The notes below the pieces were generated by a model. That model saw only the letters and a program-made list of their open reading frames with translations, did no database searches and had not been told where the DNA came from. 64,000 bases of DNA from contig QWPV01000001.1 in the NCBI GenBank assembly GCA_003671055.1, positions 89,737-153,736 of the forward strand, written 5' to 3'. The position numbers and the translations under genes were made by a program. Source of the DNA: Planctomycetota bacterium. Its GTDB lineage: Bacteria; Planctomycetota; Phycisphaerae; Phycisphaerales; SM1A02. Below, piece by piece: positions 34,892-43,593 of the stretch (its first letter is position 1; each line of letters starts with the position of its first letter).

Positions 34892-35107
34892 TCAGAATCG
34901 GTAGATGATCCGACCCTTGGTCATGTCGTACGGGCTCATCTCAATCGTGACACGGTCACCTGGCAGAATTCGGATGAAGAACTTTCTCATCTTGCCGCTG
35001 ACATACGCCAGAATTTCCTGGTCGTTCTGAAGGCGCACTCGGAACTTTGCGTCCGGGAGAGCTTCAGTTACTTCAGCGTCAAGGGTGATTTTGTCTTCTT
35101 TAGGCAT
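34892..35107 (-). CDS. infA: Translation initiation factor IF-1
   Basis: The 71-residue OB-fold protein reads [20 protein letters not shown] and has the IF-1 signatures [19 protein letters not shown] and a C-terminal TKGRIIYRF. It binds the 30S A-site during initiation. It lies between secY (60 bases) and rpmJ (50 bases). The adk and map genes often found between secY and infA are absent here. Confidence 0.97.
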   Translation of the reverse strand: MPKEDKITLDAEVTEALPDAKFRVRLQNDQEILAYVSGKMRKFFIRILPGDRVTIEMSPYDMTKGRIIYRF

Positions 35108-35167
35108 GCAGTCTTGCGCCGTTGCGCGTCCTCAATCAGTCGTGAATCAGTCGTGCGGTTTGAATAA

Positions 35168-36586
35168 TCAACCCTTAGCGCTACGGACGCGCGGTGCGCG
35201 GTCCCCAACACCCTTGGAAAGGAAGCCAGAATAATTTCGCATGAGCAGGTTCGCTTCGATTCGTTGAATCAAGTCGAGACCAACGCTCACGACGATGAGC
35301 AGGCCTGTTCCTCCAAGGAACTGGCTGACATTGAACGGAATACCCATCTCCGATGAAACCACGGTTGGAATGATCGCGATAGCGGCAAGGAATCCTGCGC
35401 CCACATATGTGATGCGCTCCATGACCTGCTCGAGATATTCAGCGGTGTACGGACCAGGTCGAATACCAGGAATGAAACTGCCGTGCTGCTTCAACTGCTT
35501 CGCCATCTCATCTGGAGAGAACTGCACAGTCGTCCAGAAGTAACTGAAGAAGAAGATCATCGCGATCTCACAGAGGACATAGAGGTATCCGCTGTTCTCA
35601 AAGTTCGAAGACAGGAACGCTGTGCTCGAGCTCCACCAATTCGCATCACCAGTCGAGCGCGCGGAATCCGCGAGCATGCCGAAGATCCACGAAGGGAAGA
35701 CCATGAGCGAACTCGCAAACACGATCGGCATAACGCCCGCGTGATTGAGGCGGAGCGGGAGGTAATGGCGTTGACCGCCGAACACCTTGCGTCCACGCGT
35801 GTGCTTCGCTTGTTGAATCAGAATGCGACGCTGCGCAACCGTAATCACGACTGCGCCAGCAACGACAAAGAGGAATCCACCGATGAGGAGCAGCAGTCCG
35901 ATCGGACCAAGCTTCCCGGCTTCGCCCTGAATCGATGGATCGAAGTTGCTGACGACCCAATCCAGTGCGCTTGGCATGCGTGCCAAGATTCCTGCGGTGA
36001 GAATCAGGGAAACGCCGTTGCCGATGCCATGCTTGTCGATTTGCTCGCCAAGCCACATCAAGAACAGGCTGCCTGCCGTGAGCGCAACGATGCCTGCGAG
36101 ATAGAAGTTGAACATACCCGCAGTGGAATTCAGGTACTGCGGCTGCACGAGATTCGAACTCACGAGGTACTGCAACCACATGTATCCCTGCATGATGCAG
36201 AGACCAACGGTTGCGTAACGCGTCCACTCCATAATCTTCTGTTGGCCGCTCGCGCCTTCCTTGCGGAGTTCCTGGAACGCAGGAAGCACGGTCGTCAATA
36301 GTTGGAAAATAATACCTGCCGTGATGTACGGCATGATTCCGAGACCGAAGATCGTCGACTGCTGCAAACTGCCGCCAGAGAAGATCGATGCGTACTCGAG
36401 AATACGACCGAAGCCGCTCGTCTCACCTTGGGTTGCCTTCTGCGCTGCTTGGGCCAACTGTTGTTGATCTACCCCAAGCAATGGGATCCAAAATCCGATG
36501 CGATAGATCGCCAACATGCCGAGCGTGAAGAACACGCGACGGCGGAGGTCGGGGATCCTAAAGATGTTGGCGAAGGCTTGAATCAT
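35168..36586 (-). CDS. secY: Preprotein translocase subunit SecY
   Basis: The 472-residue protein has about ten hydrophobic helices and SecY landmarks: IPDLRRRVFFTLGMLAIYRI near the start, plug-region GGSLQQSTIFGLGIMPYITA, and the cytoplasmic loop with GIRPGPYTAEYLEQVMERIT. It forms the Sec channel with SecE and SecG. It follows rplO by 52 bases, as in the spc operon of most bacteria. Its length is slightly above the usual 430-450. Confidence 0.97.
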   Translation of the reverse strand: MIQAFANIFRIPDLRRRVFFTLGMLAIYRIGFWIPLLGVDQQQLAQAAQKATQGETSGFGRILEYASIFSGGSLQQSTIFGLGIMPYITAGIIFQLLTTVLPAFQELRKEGASGQQKIMEWTRYATVGLCIMQGYMWLQYLVSSNLVQPQYLNSTAGMFNFYLAGIVALTAGSLFLMWLGEQIDKHGIGNGVSLILTAGILARMPSALDWVVSNFDPSIQGEAGKLGPIGLLLLIGGFLFVVAGAVVITVAQRRILIQQAKHTRGRKVFGGQRHYLPLRLNHAGVMPIVFASSLMVFPSWIFGMLADSARSTGDANWWSSSTAFLSSNFENSGYLYVLCEIAMIFFFSYFWTTVQFSPDEMAKQLKQHGSFIPGIRPGPYTAEYLEQVMERITYVGAGFLAAIAIIPTVVSSEMGIPFNVSQFLGGTGLLIVVSVGLDLIQRIEANLLMRNYSGFLSKGVGDRAPRVRSAKG

Positions 36587-36638
36587 GCGTATTGAGATCT
36601 CAAAGACTGCGTTCTCAAGGGGACGGACGAGCTCTTAA

Positions 36639-37103
36639 TTACTGACTGGCTTTGCCTACGACCAATGTCGCTGAGCCGCCTGCTGCTTCAATCTTGGACT
36701 TGGCTGTATCGCTGAACTTTGATGCAACGAAGGTGATCTTCTTGGCGATATCGCCATGACCGAGCACCTTAAGCGGCAACTTCATGTTCTTCACGAGACC
36801 GAGCTTCACGCAAAGCGCGAGGTCGACCGTCGTTCCTGCATCAACAACGTCAGCGATCTGGCTGACATTGACGACGTGGTAGTCCGTGCGGAAACCAGTG
36901 TTCTTGAATCCACGCTTGGGGAAGCGTCGAGCAAAGGGCGTTTGACCGCCTTCGTAGGAAGGACGGCTCGTCCAACCAGCGCGGCTCTTCGCACCGTTGT
37001 GTCCGCGAGTCGAAGTGCCACCGATACCGGAGCCTTCACCGCGTCCAACGCGCTTGCGCTTCTTGTTTGCTCCCGCCTTGGCGGTGATGTCATGGATCAT
37101 CAT
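36639..37103 (-). CDS. rplO: 50S ribosomal protein L15
   Basis: The 154-residue protein has the L15 start (IHDITAKAGANKKRKRVGRG then GSGIGGTSTRGHNGAKSR), the central GFKNTGFRTDYHVVNVSQ and the end IEAAGGSATLVVG. Two Met codons at the start (37103 and 37100) are both possible. In most bacteria rpmD (L30) lies between rpsE and rplO; the 107 bases there contain no L30 frame. Confidence 0.96.
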   Translation of the reverse strand: MMIHDITAKAGANKKRKRVGRGEGSGIGGTSTRGHNGAKSRAGWTSRPSYEGGQTPFARRFPKRGFKNTGFRTDYHVVNVSQIADVVDAGTTVDLALCVKLGLVKNMKLPLKVLGHGDIAKKITFVASKFSDTAKSKIEAAGGSATLVVGKASQ

Positions 37104-37210
37104 GGCTGTTTACTTCGTCTTTCATTCCGGAAGATTCCGGATTCGCTGACTTGAACTCTTGTACTGCGATTCTAACTCGTTACTCAACGCTGCAGATATC
37201 GAATGCTGAA

Positions 37211-37918
37211 TCAGGCTGGAGGCGCGCCTGCTGGAGCGTCATCGCGACCGCGACGACCACCACCACCACCACTGCCACCACTGCCACCGCCGCCACTGCC
37301 GCCGCGGCGTGGAGCGCGGCCCTTATTGCGACCGTCATCAACCGTGTTCTGTGGTGCTGCCATCTTTTCGCCGGAGCGATTGGTTGGCATGAATGCTGCG
37401 CCGCGCTTGATCGCGACCTCGACACGGGTCTGTGCGATTGAGCAACCGCGGAGCATTTCGATCGTCTCGCGTGAGCGAAGCTTCTCGAGCGCATCGAAGG
37501 TTGCCTTCACCGCGTTCTTGCCGTTCGAGGATCCGTAGACCTTCGAGAGGCAATCTTGAATACCGAACATCTCAAGCACTGCGCGCACTGAAGCACCAGC
37601 CTTGATGCCGGTACCAGGAGCTGCAGGAATGAGGCGCACACTCGTCGCACCGAAGCGACCATCGGAGGTGTGTGGAATCGTCTTTCCTTGCATTGGGAAG
37701 TTGCGCATCTTGCGACGGCCTTCCTTCTGCGCCTTCTCGATGCTCTGTGGAACCTGGTTGCTCTTCGCGTAGCCAATGCCAACGCGACCGCTTCGGTTGC
37801 CCACCACGACGAGCGCGGCAAAGCTAAAGCGACGACCACCAGCGACCGTTGCGCTCGTGCGATACACGCCGACCGTGGTCGATTCGATGTTACTTGTTTC
37901 GTCGATGATCTCAGCCAT
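37211..37918 (-). CDS. rpsE: 30S ribosomal protein S5 with glycine-rich tail
   Basis: The S5 core spans about residues 1-170: VAGGRRFSFAALVVVGNRSG, GIGYAKSNQVPQSIEKA, RLIPAAPGTGIKAGASVRAV and the SNGKNAVKATFDAL motif. The total of 235 residues exceeds the usual 165-180 because of a C-terminal tail that ends in an almost pure Gly/Ser run followed by RRGRDDAPAGAPPA. The tail is encoded by CCA/CCG-type repeats on the plus strand near 37250-37310, so slippage could change its length. Confidence 0.95.
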   Translation of the reverse strand: MAEIIDETSNIESTTVGVYRTSATVAGGRRFSFAALVVVGNRSGRVGIGYAKSNQVPQSIEKAQKEGRRKMRNFPMQGKTIPHTSDGRFGATSVRLIPAAPGTGIKAGASVRAVLEMFGIQDCLSKVYGSSNGKNAVKATFDALEKLRSRETIEMLRGCSIAQTRVEVAIKRGAAFMPTNRSGEKMAAPQNTVDDGRNKGRAPRRGGSGGGGSGGSGGGGGRRGRDDAPAGAPPA

Positions 37919-38011
37919 GTTTGAATCGCCTGTTTGCAGAACCTAGAACAAGAAGATGAAAGCAGAATGTTCCGGTTTGAGCAGTCCAACCCGTAACGTC
38001 AGGAAAAACTC

Positions 38012-38374
38012 TTAGAACGAAAGACCACCCGCACGGGCGCTCTCTGCGACAGCCTTCACGCGACCGTGAAAACGGAATCCATTGCGATCGAACACGACCG
38101 CAGCGACACCCTTAGCCTTCGCGCGCTCCGCGATCAAGGTGCCGATGGTGCTTGCCTCAGCCGACTTATTGCCGCTCGAGACGAAGCCCTTATCGCGTGT
38201 GCTCGCCGATGCGAGCGTGTGACCAGACAAGTCATCGATGACCTGCGCGTAGATGTGGCTGAGTGATCGGAACACCGTAAGGCGTGGGCGACTTGGCGTA
38301 CCAAGAAGCGTCTTTCGGATGCCTGCCTTGCGGCGGGTGCGCTTCACTCTTTTTTCTGATGCTGCTGAAGACAT
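38012..38374 (-). CDS. rplR: 50S ribosomal protein L18
   Basis: I start at the ATG at 38374, which has AGAGGA seven bases upstream; this gives 120 residues, the standard length. Recognisable parts are [33 protein letters not shown], and [20 protein letters not shown] near the end. L18 binds 5S rRNA with L5. It lies 60 bases after rplF and 93 before rpsE. Confidence 0.96.
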   Translation of the reverse strand: MSSAASEKRVKRTRRKAGIRKTLLGTPSRPRLTVFRSLSHIYAQVIDDLSGHTLASASTRDKGFVSSGNKSAEASTIGTLIAERAKAKGVAAVVFDRNGFRFHGRVKAVAESARAGGLSF

Positions 38375-38434
38375 ATTCGTTCCTCTGAAAAGTTGGTGTA
38401 GGCCCAGACTCCTTACCATCGCGGTTGCGAAGGT

Positions 38435-38995
38435 TTATGCGCCGAAGGCCTTGCCTTGCTTACGTGTAATTGTTTCGGTTGCGTACTTGATGCCCTTGCC
38501 GTTGTATGGCTCAGGCTTGCGCTGCATGCGGACTTGCGCGGCGAATCCACCGACGGCTTGCTTGTCGGTGCCGCTAATGTTGATGGCGTTGCCTTCAACG
38601 ACACAGGTGACGCCTGTGGGAACTGCCATGATGATCGGGTGGCAGAAGCCAACGTTGAGCACAAGGTTCTTGCCCTGCAACTTCGCAACATAGCCAACGC
38701 CGTTGACTTCGAGCTTCTCTGCATAGCCCGCAGTCACGCCTTTGATCATGTTGTTGATGGTGGCCCGAGTCGTGCCCCAGTAGGCGCGGCGGTTACCGAT
38801 ATCGACCTTGGTCATATCGTCAACACCGCAGATGATTTCCTGCTTGGTGTCGTCGACGGCGACCGTCATCTCAGGACGAATCACGAACTTCAGCGTGCCC
38901 TTTGGGCCGGTGACAGAAACCTCGCGGGTCTTTGCAGCGATAGCTACTTTGACTCCGGCGGGGACTGGGATGGGTTGCTTTCCAATGCGGGACAT
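38435..38995 (-). CDS. rplF: 50S ribosomal protein L6
   Basis: The 186-residue protein starts MSRIGKQPIPVPAGVKV, typical of L6, and ends with the second repeat containing the family signature QVRMQRKPEPYNGKGIKYA. The length is normal. It lies between rpsH and rplR in spc-operon order. Confidence 0.97.
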   Translation of the reverse strand: MSRIGKQPIPVPAGVKVAIAAKTREVSVTGPKGTLKFVIRPEMTVAVDDTKQEIICGVDDMTKVDIGNRRAYWGTTRATINNMIKGVTAGYAEKLEVNGVGYVAKLQGKNLVLNVGFCHPIIMAVPTGVTCVVEGNAINISGTDKQAVGGFAAQVRMQRKPEPYNGKGIKYATETITRKQGKAFGA

Positions 38996-39050
38996 GGTGA
39001 GTTCCTGCTGAAGTATCGAGAGTGAGGACTGAAAGACTGAATTCGAAAGA

Positions 39051-39085
39051 GACGCTTAGAAGACGCTTAGCACACGATTAGAAGA
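39051..39085 (-). repeat. Short repeats at the rpsH 3' end
   Basis: Just downstream of the rpsH stop (39078-39080) the 11-base unit GACGCTTAGAA (39051-39061) is followed by GACGCTTAG (39062-39070), and TTAGAAGA, which spans the stop region (39078-39085), recurs at 39056-39063. These are weaker than the rpsK and rpsJ duplications but in the same position relative to the gene. Confidence 0.6.
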
Positions 39086-39476
39086 TGAGGGCGATGACTT
39101 CGCCGCCAACCTTTTGCTCGCGCGCCTTGCGATCGCTCATCACGCCACTGCTTGTCGAGACGATCGACATGCCGAGGCCCTCATGCGGCCGAGGCAGCGA
39201 GTCGAACGCGGAGTACACGCGTCGACCGGACTTGGAGACGCGCTCGATACCACTGATGAGTTGCTCACCACGCGCGCCGTACTTCAAATGAATGCGGATG
39301 ATGCCTTGGCGGCCGTCTGCAACATGCTCAAAGTCAGAGATGTAACCCTCTTCCTTCAAGACAGAGGCGACGCCGCGGTTCAACTTGTTAGAAAGCGTGA
39401 CGACAGACTTCTCGCGATTACGCAGAGCGTTGCGAATTCGGGTGAGCATGTCAGCGGTCAGGTCTTGGATGGACAT
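39078..39476 (-). CDS. rpsH: 30S ribosomal protein S8
   Basis: Starting at the ATG at 39476 the protein has 132 residues and begins MSIQDLTADMLTRIRNALRN, the standard S8 start; an in-frame start at 39500 is unnecessary. The C-terminal signature STSSGVMSDRKAREQKVGGE is complete. S8 binds helix 21 of 16S rRNA and in E. coli also represses the spc operon. It follows rpsN by 103 bases. Confidence 0.97.
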   Translation of the reverse strand: MSIQDLTADMLTRIRNALRNREKSVVTLSNKLNRGVASVLKEEGYISDFEHVADGRQGIIRIHLKYGARGEQLISGIERVSKSGRRVYSAFDSLPRPHEGLGMSIVSTSSGVMSDRKAREQKVGGEVIALIF

Positions 39477-39579
39477 GGATCGTTCCTTCGTGGCCAACAT
39501 TGGCCGGAGCTATCTCAACTGCAATCTCAGACGCATGTGGCACGCGCGACTCATACGAGCAGCGCGACCAACTCTTCAA

Positions 39580-39765
39580 TCACCAGCTTGCTTTTCGCAT
39601 ACCCGGAATCATTCCCTTGAGCGCGAGCTCACGGAGCATGATGCGGCTGATGCGGAATTTTCGGTACACACCGCGCTTACGCCCGGTGATTTCGCAACGG
39701 ACTTCCTTGCGCGTAGAAAACTTCGGGATTCGCTTCATGCGGATGAAGGTTCGCTTGCTTGCCAT
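39580..39765 (-). CDS. rpsN: 30S ribosomal protein S14, short form without zinc ligands
   Basis: The 61-residue protein aligns end to end with the short, normally zinc-binding S14 (type Z): [14 protein letters not shown] at the front and [17 protein letters not shown] at the end. The zinc form has CxxC and a second CxxC; here only C24 remains, with T27, S40 and M43 at the other three positions (RCEITG and ISRIM). It thus has the length of the zinc form but the chemistry of a C-minus form. It lies 68 bases after rplE. Confidence 0.95.
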   Translation of the reverse strand: MASKRTFIRMKRIPKFSTRKEVRCEITGRKRGVYRKFRISRIMLRELALKGMIPGMRKASW

Positions 39766-39833
39766 ACTGGTGATTCCTATTCGTTCGGATCGTTTGACGC
39801 ATCAAGAGTGGTGCACTCTCGATGATGGATGAT

Positions 39834-40430
39834 TTACTTCTTAACCTTCTTCTCTTCTGGTTGGACGAAGGGCATTCCCAACTCTCCAAGCACGAAGCGA
39901 CTCATCTTGGCATTCGAATTCTCGAACACCATCGTGATGTGCATACCGTGCGTAATCGTCGAGTTCGACATGTTGATTTCTGGCCACACCGCTTGCTCGG
40001 TAAGACCGAAGGAGTAACTGCCGCCCTGATCGAACGCGGTGTCTTTCACGCCTCGGAAATCCTTAATACGAGGAATCGCGAGGTTGATGAGTCGATCCAG
40101 GAAGTGCCACATTCGCTCGCGACGCATGGTCACCATCACGGCGCTTGGGTTGCCTTCACGAACCTTGAAGTTCGCAACAGCCTTGCGTGCCTTGATGAGA
40201 ATTGCGCGCTGACCAGAGATCGTTGCGAAGTTCTTGAGGAACTGATCGCGGACTTCTGGCTTGAGCTTCTGATTGTCGAGATACTTGCCGAGGCCAGCGT
40301 TCACGACAATCTTCTTCAGCACGGGCACTTGGTGCGCGTTCTCCAACTTGAACTCAGTCATCGTCTTCGCGACGATGGAGTCCTTGTAGAGTTGTTGGAG
40401 GCGGGGGTTTGTTTTCGTAGTAGCGGGCAT
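39834..40430 (-). CDS. rplE: 50S ribosomal protein L5
   Basis: The 198-residue protein has L5 segments VPVLKKIVVNAGLGKY, GQRAILIKARKAVANFKVRE, and the end GMHITMVFENSNAKMSRFVL. L5 binds 5S rRNA and contacts the small subunit. The N-terminus carries about ten extra residues. It lies 69 bases after rplX. Confidence 0.96.
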   Translation of the reverse strand: MPATTKTNPRLQQLYKDSIVAKTMTEFKLENAHQVPVLKKIVVNAGLGKYLDNQKLKPEVRDQFLKNFATISGQRAILIKARKAVANFKVREGNPSAVMVTMRRERMWHFLDRLINLAIPRIKDFRGVKDTAFDQGGSYSFGLTEQAVWPEINMSNSTITHGMHITMVFENSNAKMSRFVLGELGMPFVQPEEKKVKK

Positions 40431-40499
40431 TGGTCTGGATTCCTAAATGGACTCGATGCTGCACTGAGCGCAGATGCAAGTGCTATCTCTTACTTAGAC

Positions 40500-40952
40500 T
40501 TAGGCTTTGGTGGCCTTCGCTGCCTTCGTAGCTTTCGGGGCCTTTGTGGCTGTCGCGGCCTTTGTGGCTGTTGCGACCTTCGTGACCTTCGCAGCTTTCG
40601 TGCCTGCCGTCTTCTTCACCGCACCGCGTGGACCGTGGAGTGTGGACAATTCCTTGCCACCACGGACTGCGACGCGAACTTTCGAGCCATCCGCCTTCGT
40701 GACGAAGCGAACGCGCGAAGCCTTGCCCTCGATCGAAGGGTTGACATTACTGCGATGAATTGGTGCTTCCTGCTTGAGGATCGTGCCTTGCGGACGAGTC
40801 TGGGTGCGCTTGAGATGGAAGGTGCGAATGTTCGCGCCCTTCACCACCACGCGGTCGCCTTCAGTCTCAACGCGGAGGACTTCACCAACGACACCCTTTG
40901 AGGCGCCCTTGATCACGATGACAACATCGCCCTTTTTAATGTGATTCGGCAT
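40500..40952 (-). CDS. rplX: 50S ribosomal protein L24 with histone-like Lys/Ala tail
   Basis: From the ATG at 40952 the protein has 150 residues. The KOW-type core (HIKKGDVVIVIKGASKGVVG, RPQGTILKQEAPIHRSNV) covers the usual 105-110 residues. A tail of about 35 residues follows, built from Thr-Lys-Ala repeats (ATKAATATKAPKATKAAKA), resembling the C-terminal domain of histone H1 or chlamydial Hc2. The tail is encoded by short DNA repeats at about 40504-40610. rplX starts one base after the rplN stop. Confidence 0.95.
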   Translation of the reverse strand: MPNHIKKGDVVIVIKGASKGVVGEVLRVETEGDRVVVKGANIRTFHLKRTQTRPQGTILKQEAPIHRSNVNPSIEGKASRVRFVTKADGSKVRVAVRGGKELSTLHGPRGAVKKTAGTKAAKVTKVATATKAATATKAPKATKAAKATKA

Positions 40953-40953
40953 A

Positions 40954-41340
40954 TCAGATGACCTCCGTTGCGAGCGACACAATCTTCATAAAGTTCTTCT
41001 CGCGCAATTCGCGTGCAACGGCACCGAAAATGCGGGTTCCCTTGGGGTTGCCATCTTCGTCGACAAGAACGCACGCGTTCGAATCGAAGCGCACGTACGA
41101 ACCGTCTTCGCGGCGGGTCGGCGACTTGCAACGGACGATGATGGCTTGCGCCTTATCGCCGGCCTTGACTTCGCCGTTAGGAAGCGCCTTCTTGATACTC
41201 ACAACGATGCGGTCGCCAATGCCCATTGTGGGGCGAGTGAACTTACCGGAGGCTGTTGAGCAGCCGAGGACGCCGATCACCATCGCCAATTTGGCGCCGG
41301 AGTTGTCTGCGACTTCGAGTCTGGATTCCTTCTGGATCAT
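40954..41340 (-). CDS. rplN: 50S ribosomal protein L14
   Basis: The 128-residue protein starts [20 protein letters not shown] and contains the signature [20 protein letters not shown] and the end [20 protein letters not shown]. It is slightly longer than the usual 122 residues. L14 sits at the subunit interface. It lies 71 bases after rpsQ. Confidence 0.97.
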   Translation of the reverse strand: MIQKESRLEVADNSGAKLAMVIGVLGCSTASGKFTRPTMGIGDRIVVSIKKALPNGEVKAGDKAQAIIVRCKSPTRREDGSYVRFDSNACVLVDEDGNPKGTRIFGAVARELREKNFMKIVSLATEVI

Positions 41341-41411
41341 GGTGGGTCCTACCTATCTTCGAACTCTGATGCTGCGTGCGAAGCACGAGCTATTCAACCT
41401 GGTCAAACGAA

Positions 41412-41726
41412 TCAGCGAGCTGCGATTTCCTTCAGCGTGAGATGCGAGCCTTCCGGCGCCTTCTCAACAATGCGAACCAACACCCAGTGCTTCGTGCGAG
41501 AAATGGGACGGCATTCCGCCACTTCCACGCGATCACCCATGTGCGATTCGTTGTTCTCATCGTGCACGTGAAGCACGGTCTTCTTCTTGATGTACTTCCC
41601 GTACTTGATGTGACGGGAGACGTATGGAATCACGACCGTGCGCGTCTTGTTGCGCGAATCGCTTTCCACGACACCGATGCGGCGTGGCGAATTCTCAGGT
41701 GTGATGATTTCGGTCGTATGACTCAC
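41412..41726 (-). CDS. rpsQ: 30S ribosomal protein S17
   Basis: The 104-residue protein has the S17 OB-fold motifs RRIGVVESDSRNKTRTVVI and GDRVEVAECRPISRTKHW. About 12 residues extend the N-terminus and 15 the C-terminus relative to the usual 85. Its start overlaps the rpmC stop by 4 bases. Confidence 0.96.
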   Translation of the reverse strand: MSHTTEIITPENSPRRIGVVESDSRNKTRTVVIPYVSRHIKYGKYIKKKTVLHVHDENNESHMGDRVEVAECRPISRTKHWVLVRIVEKAPEGSHLTLKEIAAR

Positions 41727-41935
41727 TTGCTCGTCTCCTTCGCAGCAGTCTTCGTGCGTGCGGTGGTCTCGGTGAGAACGCGCGCGATGTCCTTGCGCGT
41801 CTTCTTGAATTGGGAGTTGTCAGCGACTTTCTCGCTCACGCTTTGACGACGAAGATCGAAGAGACGACGGCGGAGGCTAGTGGCCTCGGTCGAGAGGTCT
41901 TCTGCGGTCATCGAATGGATTGCCTTAGCTTTCAT
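41723..41935 (-). CDS. rpmC: 50S ribosomal protein L29
   Basis: The 70-residue helical protein matches L29: a first helix with MTAEDLSTEATSLRRRLFDL, then a second with KKTRKDIARVLTE. It lies near the polypeptide exit tunnel. It is placed between rplP (25 bases) and rpsQ (4-base overlap), the standard order. Confidence 0.95.
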   Translation of the reverse strand: MKAKAIHSMTAEDLSTEATSLRRRLFDLRRQSVSEKVADNSQFKKTRKDIARVLTETTARTKTAAKETSK

Positions 41936-41960
41936 GGGTATCAGTGCTCCAAACTATCAA

Positions 41961-42383
41961 TCAAACCGCGAGGCGACGTCCGACGAATCGGCAACGAACG
42001 GGCATCTTGTATGCGATGCGCGCCAATGCTTGCTTCGCGAGATCTTCAGGAACGCCAGCCACCTCAAACAACATGGTGCCTGGCTTGATGCGTGCTGCCC
42101 AGTAATCAACATCGGCTTTACCCTTACCCATGCGGGTTTCGAGTGGCTTCTTCGAAATTGGCTTGTCTGGGAAGACGCGAATGTAAATCTTGCCTTGACG
42201 ACGGAGGAAGTGCTGTGCCGCAATACGACCAGCTTCGATCTGCCGCGCCGAGAGCCAATGTGGCTCAAGCGTTTGCAGACCGTAGTCGCCAAATGCAACA
42301 TAGTTGCCGCGCGTTGCACAGCCCTTGAGCTTGCCTCGCTGCTGCTTTCGAAACTTGACGCGTTTTGGCATCAGGCCTGACAT
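41961..42383 (-). CDS. rplP: 50S ribosomal protein L16
   Basis: The 140-residue protein starts MSGLMPKRVKFRKQQRGKLK and has the L16 signature GKGKADVDYWAARIKPGTML. The ATG at 42383 has GGAG seven bases upstream, which supports this start over the internal Met at 42371. L16 organises the tRNA site of the large subunit. It lies 84 bases after rpsC. Confidence 0.97.
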   Translation of the reverse strand: MSGLMPKRVKFRKQQRGKLKGCATRGNYVAFGDYGLQTLEPHWLSARQIEAGRIAAQHFLRRQGKIYIRVFPDKPISKKPLETRMGKGKADVDYWAARIKPGTMLFEVAGVPEDLAKQALARIAYKMPVRCRFVGRRLAV

Positions 42384-42467
42384 CGGTCGTCTCCAACTAA
42401 CTTGGGAATCTGAACTGCGGACAAGACTACTACTACGAAACTATTCAACACTGACCCAACACCATGA

Positions 42468-43172
42468 TTAGTGTCGGCCACGAGCACGGGCGCGACCACC
42501 CGCTGCACTCGAGGCAGTCTGGTCTTCGTCGTGATCGGTGAAGAGGCCCTTGAAGACCCACACCTTGACACCGATAGACCCGTAGGTGGTGTGGCTCTCA
42601 GAGAGCGCAAAGTCCACGTTGGCCTGCAGTGTTGAAAGTGGGATCGATCCGAGGCGCGTGTTGAGCGTGCGGCTCATTTCTGCGCCACCGAGTCGGCCTG
42701 AGAGAAGGATGCGAATGCCCTTCGCGCCGTTCTGCATCGCGACTTCAGCGCGCTGCTTGAGGACGCGGCGGAAGTTCGCGCGCTTCTTGAGTTGCTCTGC
42801 AATGACTTCACCGATGAGCTTCGCGTCAGCATCGGGATTCTTAATCTCGATGATCTTGATCGCGACCTTACGGCCGGTGAGGACTTGAAGATCTTGCGTG
42901 AGCTTCTCGACTTCGCCACCCTTGACGCCAACAACTTGGCCAGGGCGCGCAGTCTTGAGGATCACGGTGAGTTCATCGCGCGTGCGCTCGATGAGGATGT
43001 CAGACACCGCTGCGTAGGGTGGCGTCTTGTTGAGACGCTTGTCCACGAACTTGCGGAGCTTGTAGTCCTCAATGAGGAGCGACCCGAAGAGTGCCTTAGG
43101 GGCAAACCAGCGAGAGCGGTGAGCCTCTGTGACTCCGACGCGGAAACCGAATGGATGGACTTTTTGTCCCAT
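42468..43172 (-). CDS. rpsC: 30S ribosomal protein S3
   Basis: The 234-residue protein starts MGQKVHPFGFRVGVTEAHRS and contains the KH domain with VGVKGGEVEKLTQDL and the C-terminal domain with GIRILLSGRLGGAEMSRTL. S3 forms part of the mRNA entry. It ends in a basic tail GGRARARGRH. It lies 9 bases after rplV. Confidence 0.97.
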   Translation of the reverse strand: MGQKVHPFGFRVGVTEAHRSRWFAPKALFGSLLIEDYKLRKFVDKRLNKTPPYAAVSDILIERTRDELTVILKTARPGQVVGVKGGEVEKLTQDLQVLTGRKVAIKIIEIKNPDADAKLIGEVIAEQLKKRANFRRVLKQRAEVAMQNGAKGIRILLSGRLGGAEMSRTLNTRLGSIPLSTLQANVDFALSESHTTYGSIGVKVWVFKGLFTDHDEDQTASSAAGGRARARGRH

Positions 43173-43181
43173 AGTGTTTAC

Positions 43182-43562
43182 TCAGCGTTCGGAAACTGCG
43201 ACGTGAATGTGGCACGTGCGCTTGAAGATGTTGAATGCACGTCCGCGATCCTTCGGCTGGAACCGTTTGATCGTGGGACCCTCGTCAATGCGCGACTCGC
43301 TCACAACGAGCTTGCTCGCGTCTGCGTTCTTTTCCTCAGCGTTGGCAATCGCGCTCTTGAGGACATAGATGATGAACGCCGCGCCGCGCTTCTTCTCGAA
43401 CTGAAGCGCGGTGAGCGCCTCGTCGACTCGCATGCCGCGAATGAGATCCGCAACCAAGCGAATCTTTCGTGGCGCGATGCGCGCGAAGCGGTGGCAAGCG
43501 TTGAAGCCCTTTTCGGCGACCGGCTTACCAACAACGGTATTTTCAAGTGGTGTTCTGCCCAT
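43182..43562 (-). CDS. rplV: 50S ribosomal protein L22
   Basis: The 126-residue protein has the L22 core (ARIAPRKIRLVADLIRGMRV) and the beta-hairpin region with GPTIKRFQPKDRGRAFNI that lines the exit tunnel. The end is atypical in reading KRTCHIHVAVSER. It lies 23 bases after rpsS. Confidence 0.96.
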   Translation of the reverse strand: MGRTPLENTVVGKPVAEKGFNACHRFARIAPRKIRLVADLIRGMRVDEALTALQFEKKRGAAFIIYVLKSAIANAEEKNADASKLVVSESRIDEGPTIKRFQPKDRGRAFNIFKRTCHIHVAVSER

Positions 43563-43575
43563 GGGGGTTCAGTGA

Positions 43576-43593
43576 CTTCCTAAGTTTAGGAAG
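43576..43593 (-). other. Palindrome spanning the rpsS stop codon
   Basis: CTTCCTAA and TTAGGAAG with a two-base centre form an 18-base near-perfect palindrome (43576-43593) that includes the rpsS stop (43586-43588). It may be a weak hairpin in the mRNA; function unknown. Confidence 0.5.

Noticed and set aside
40504..40610. Short DNA repeats in the rplX tail as a CRISPR or microsatellite element
   Set aside because: The repeats are in frame, irregular in spacing and encode the Lys/Ala tail; there are no spacers.
43576..43593. Palindrome at the rpsS stop as a rho-independent terminator
   Set aside because: The loop would be only two bases (or a six-base stem), there is no T-run, and it lies inside an operon.
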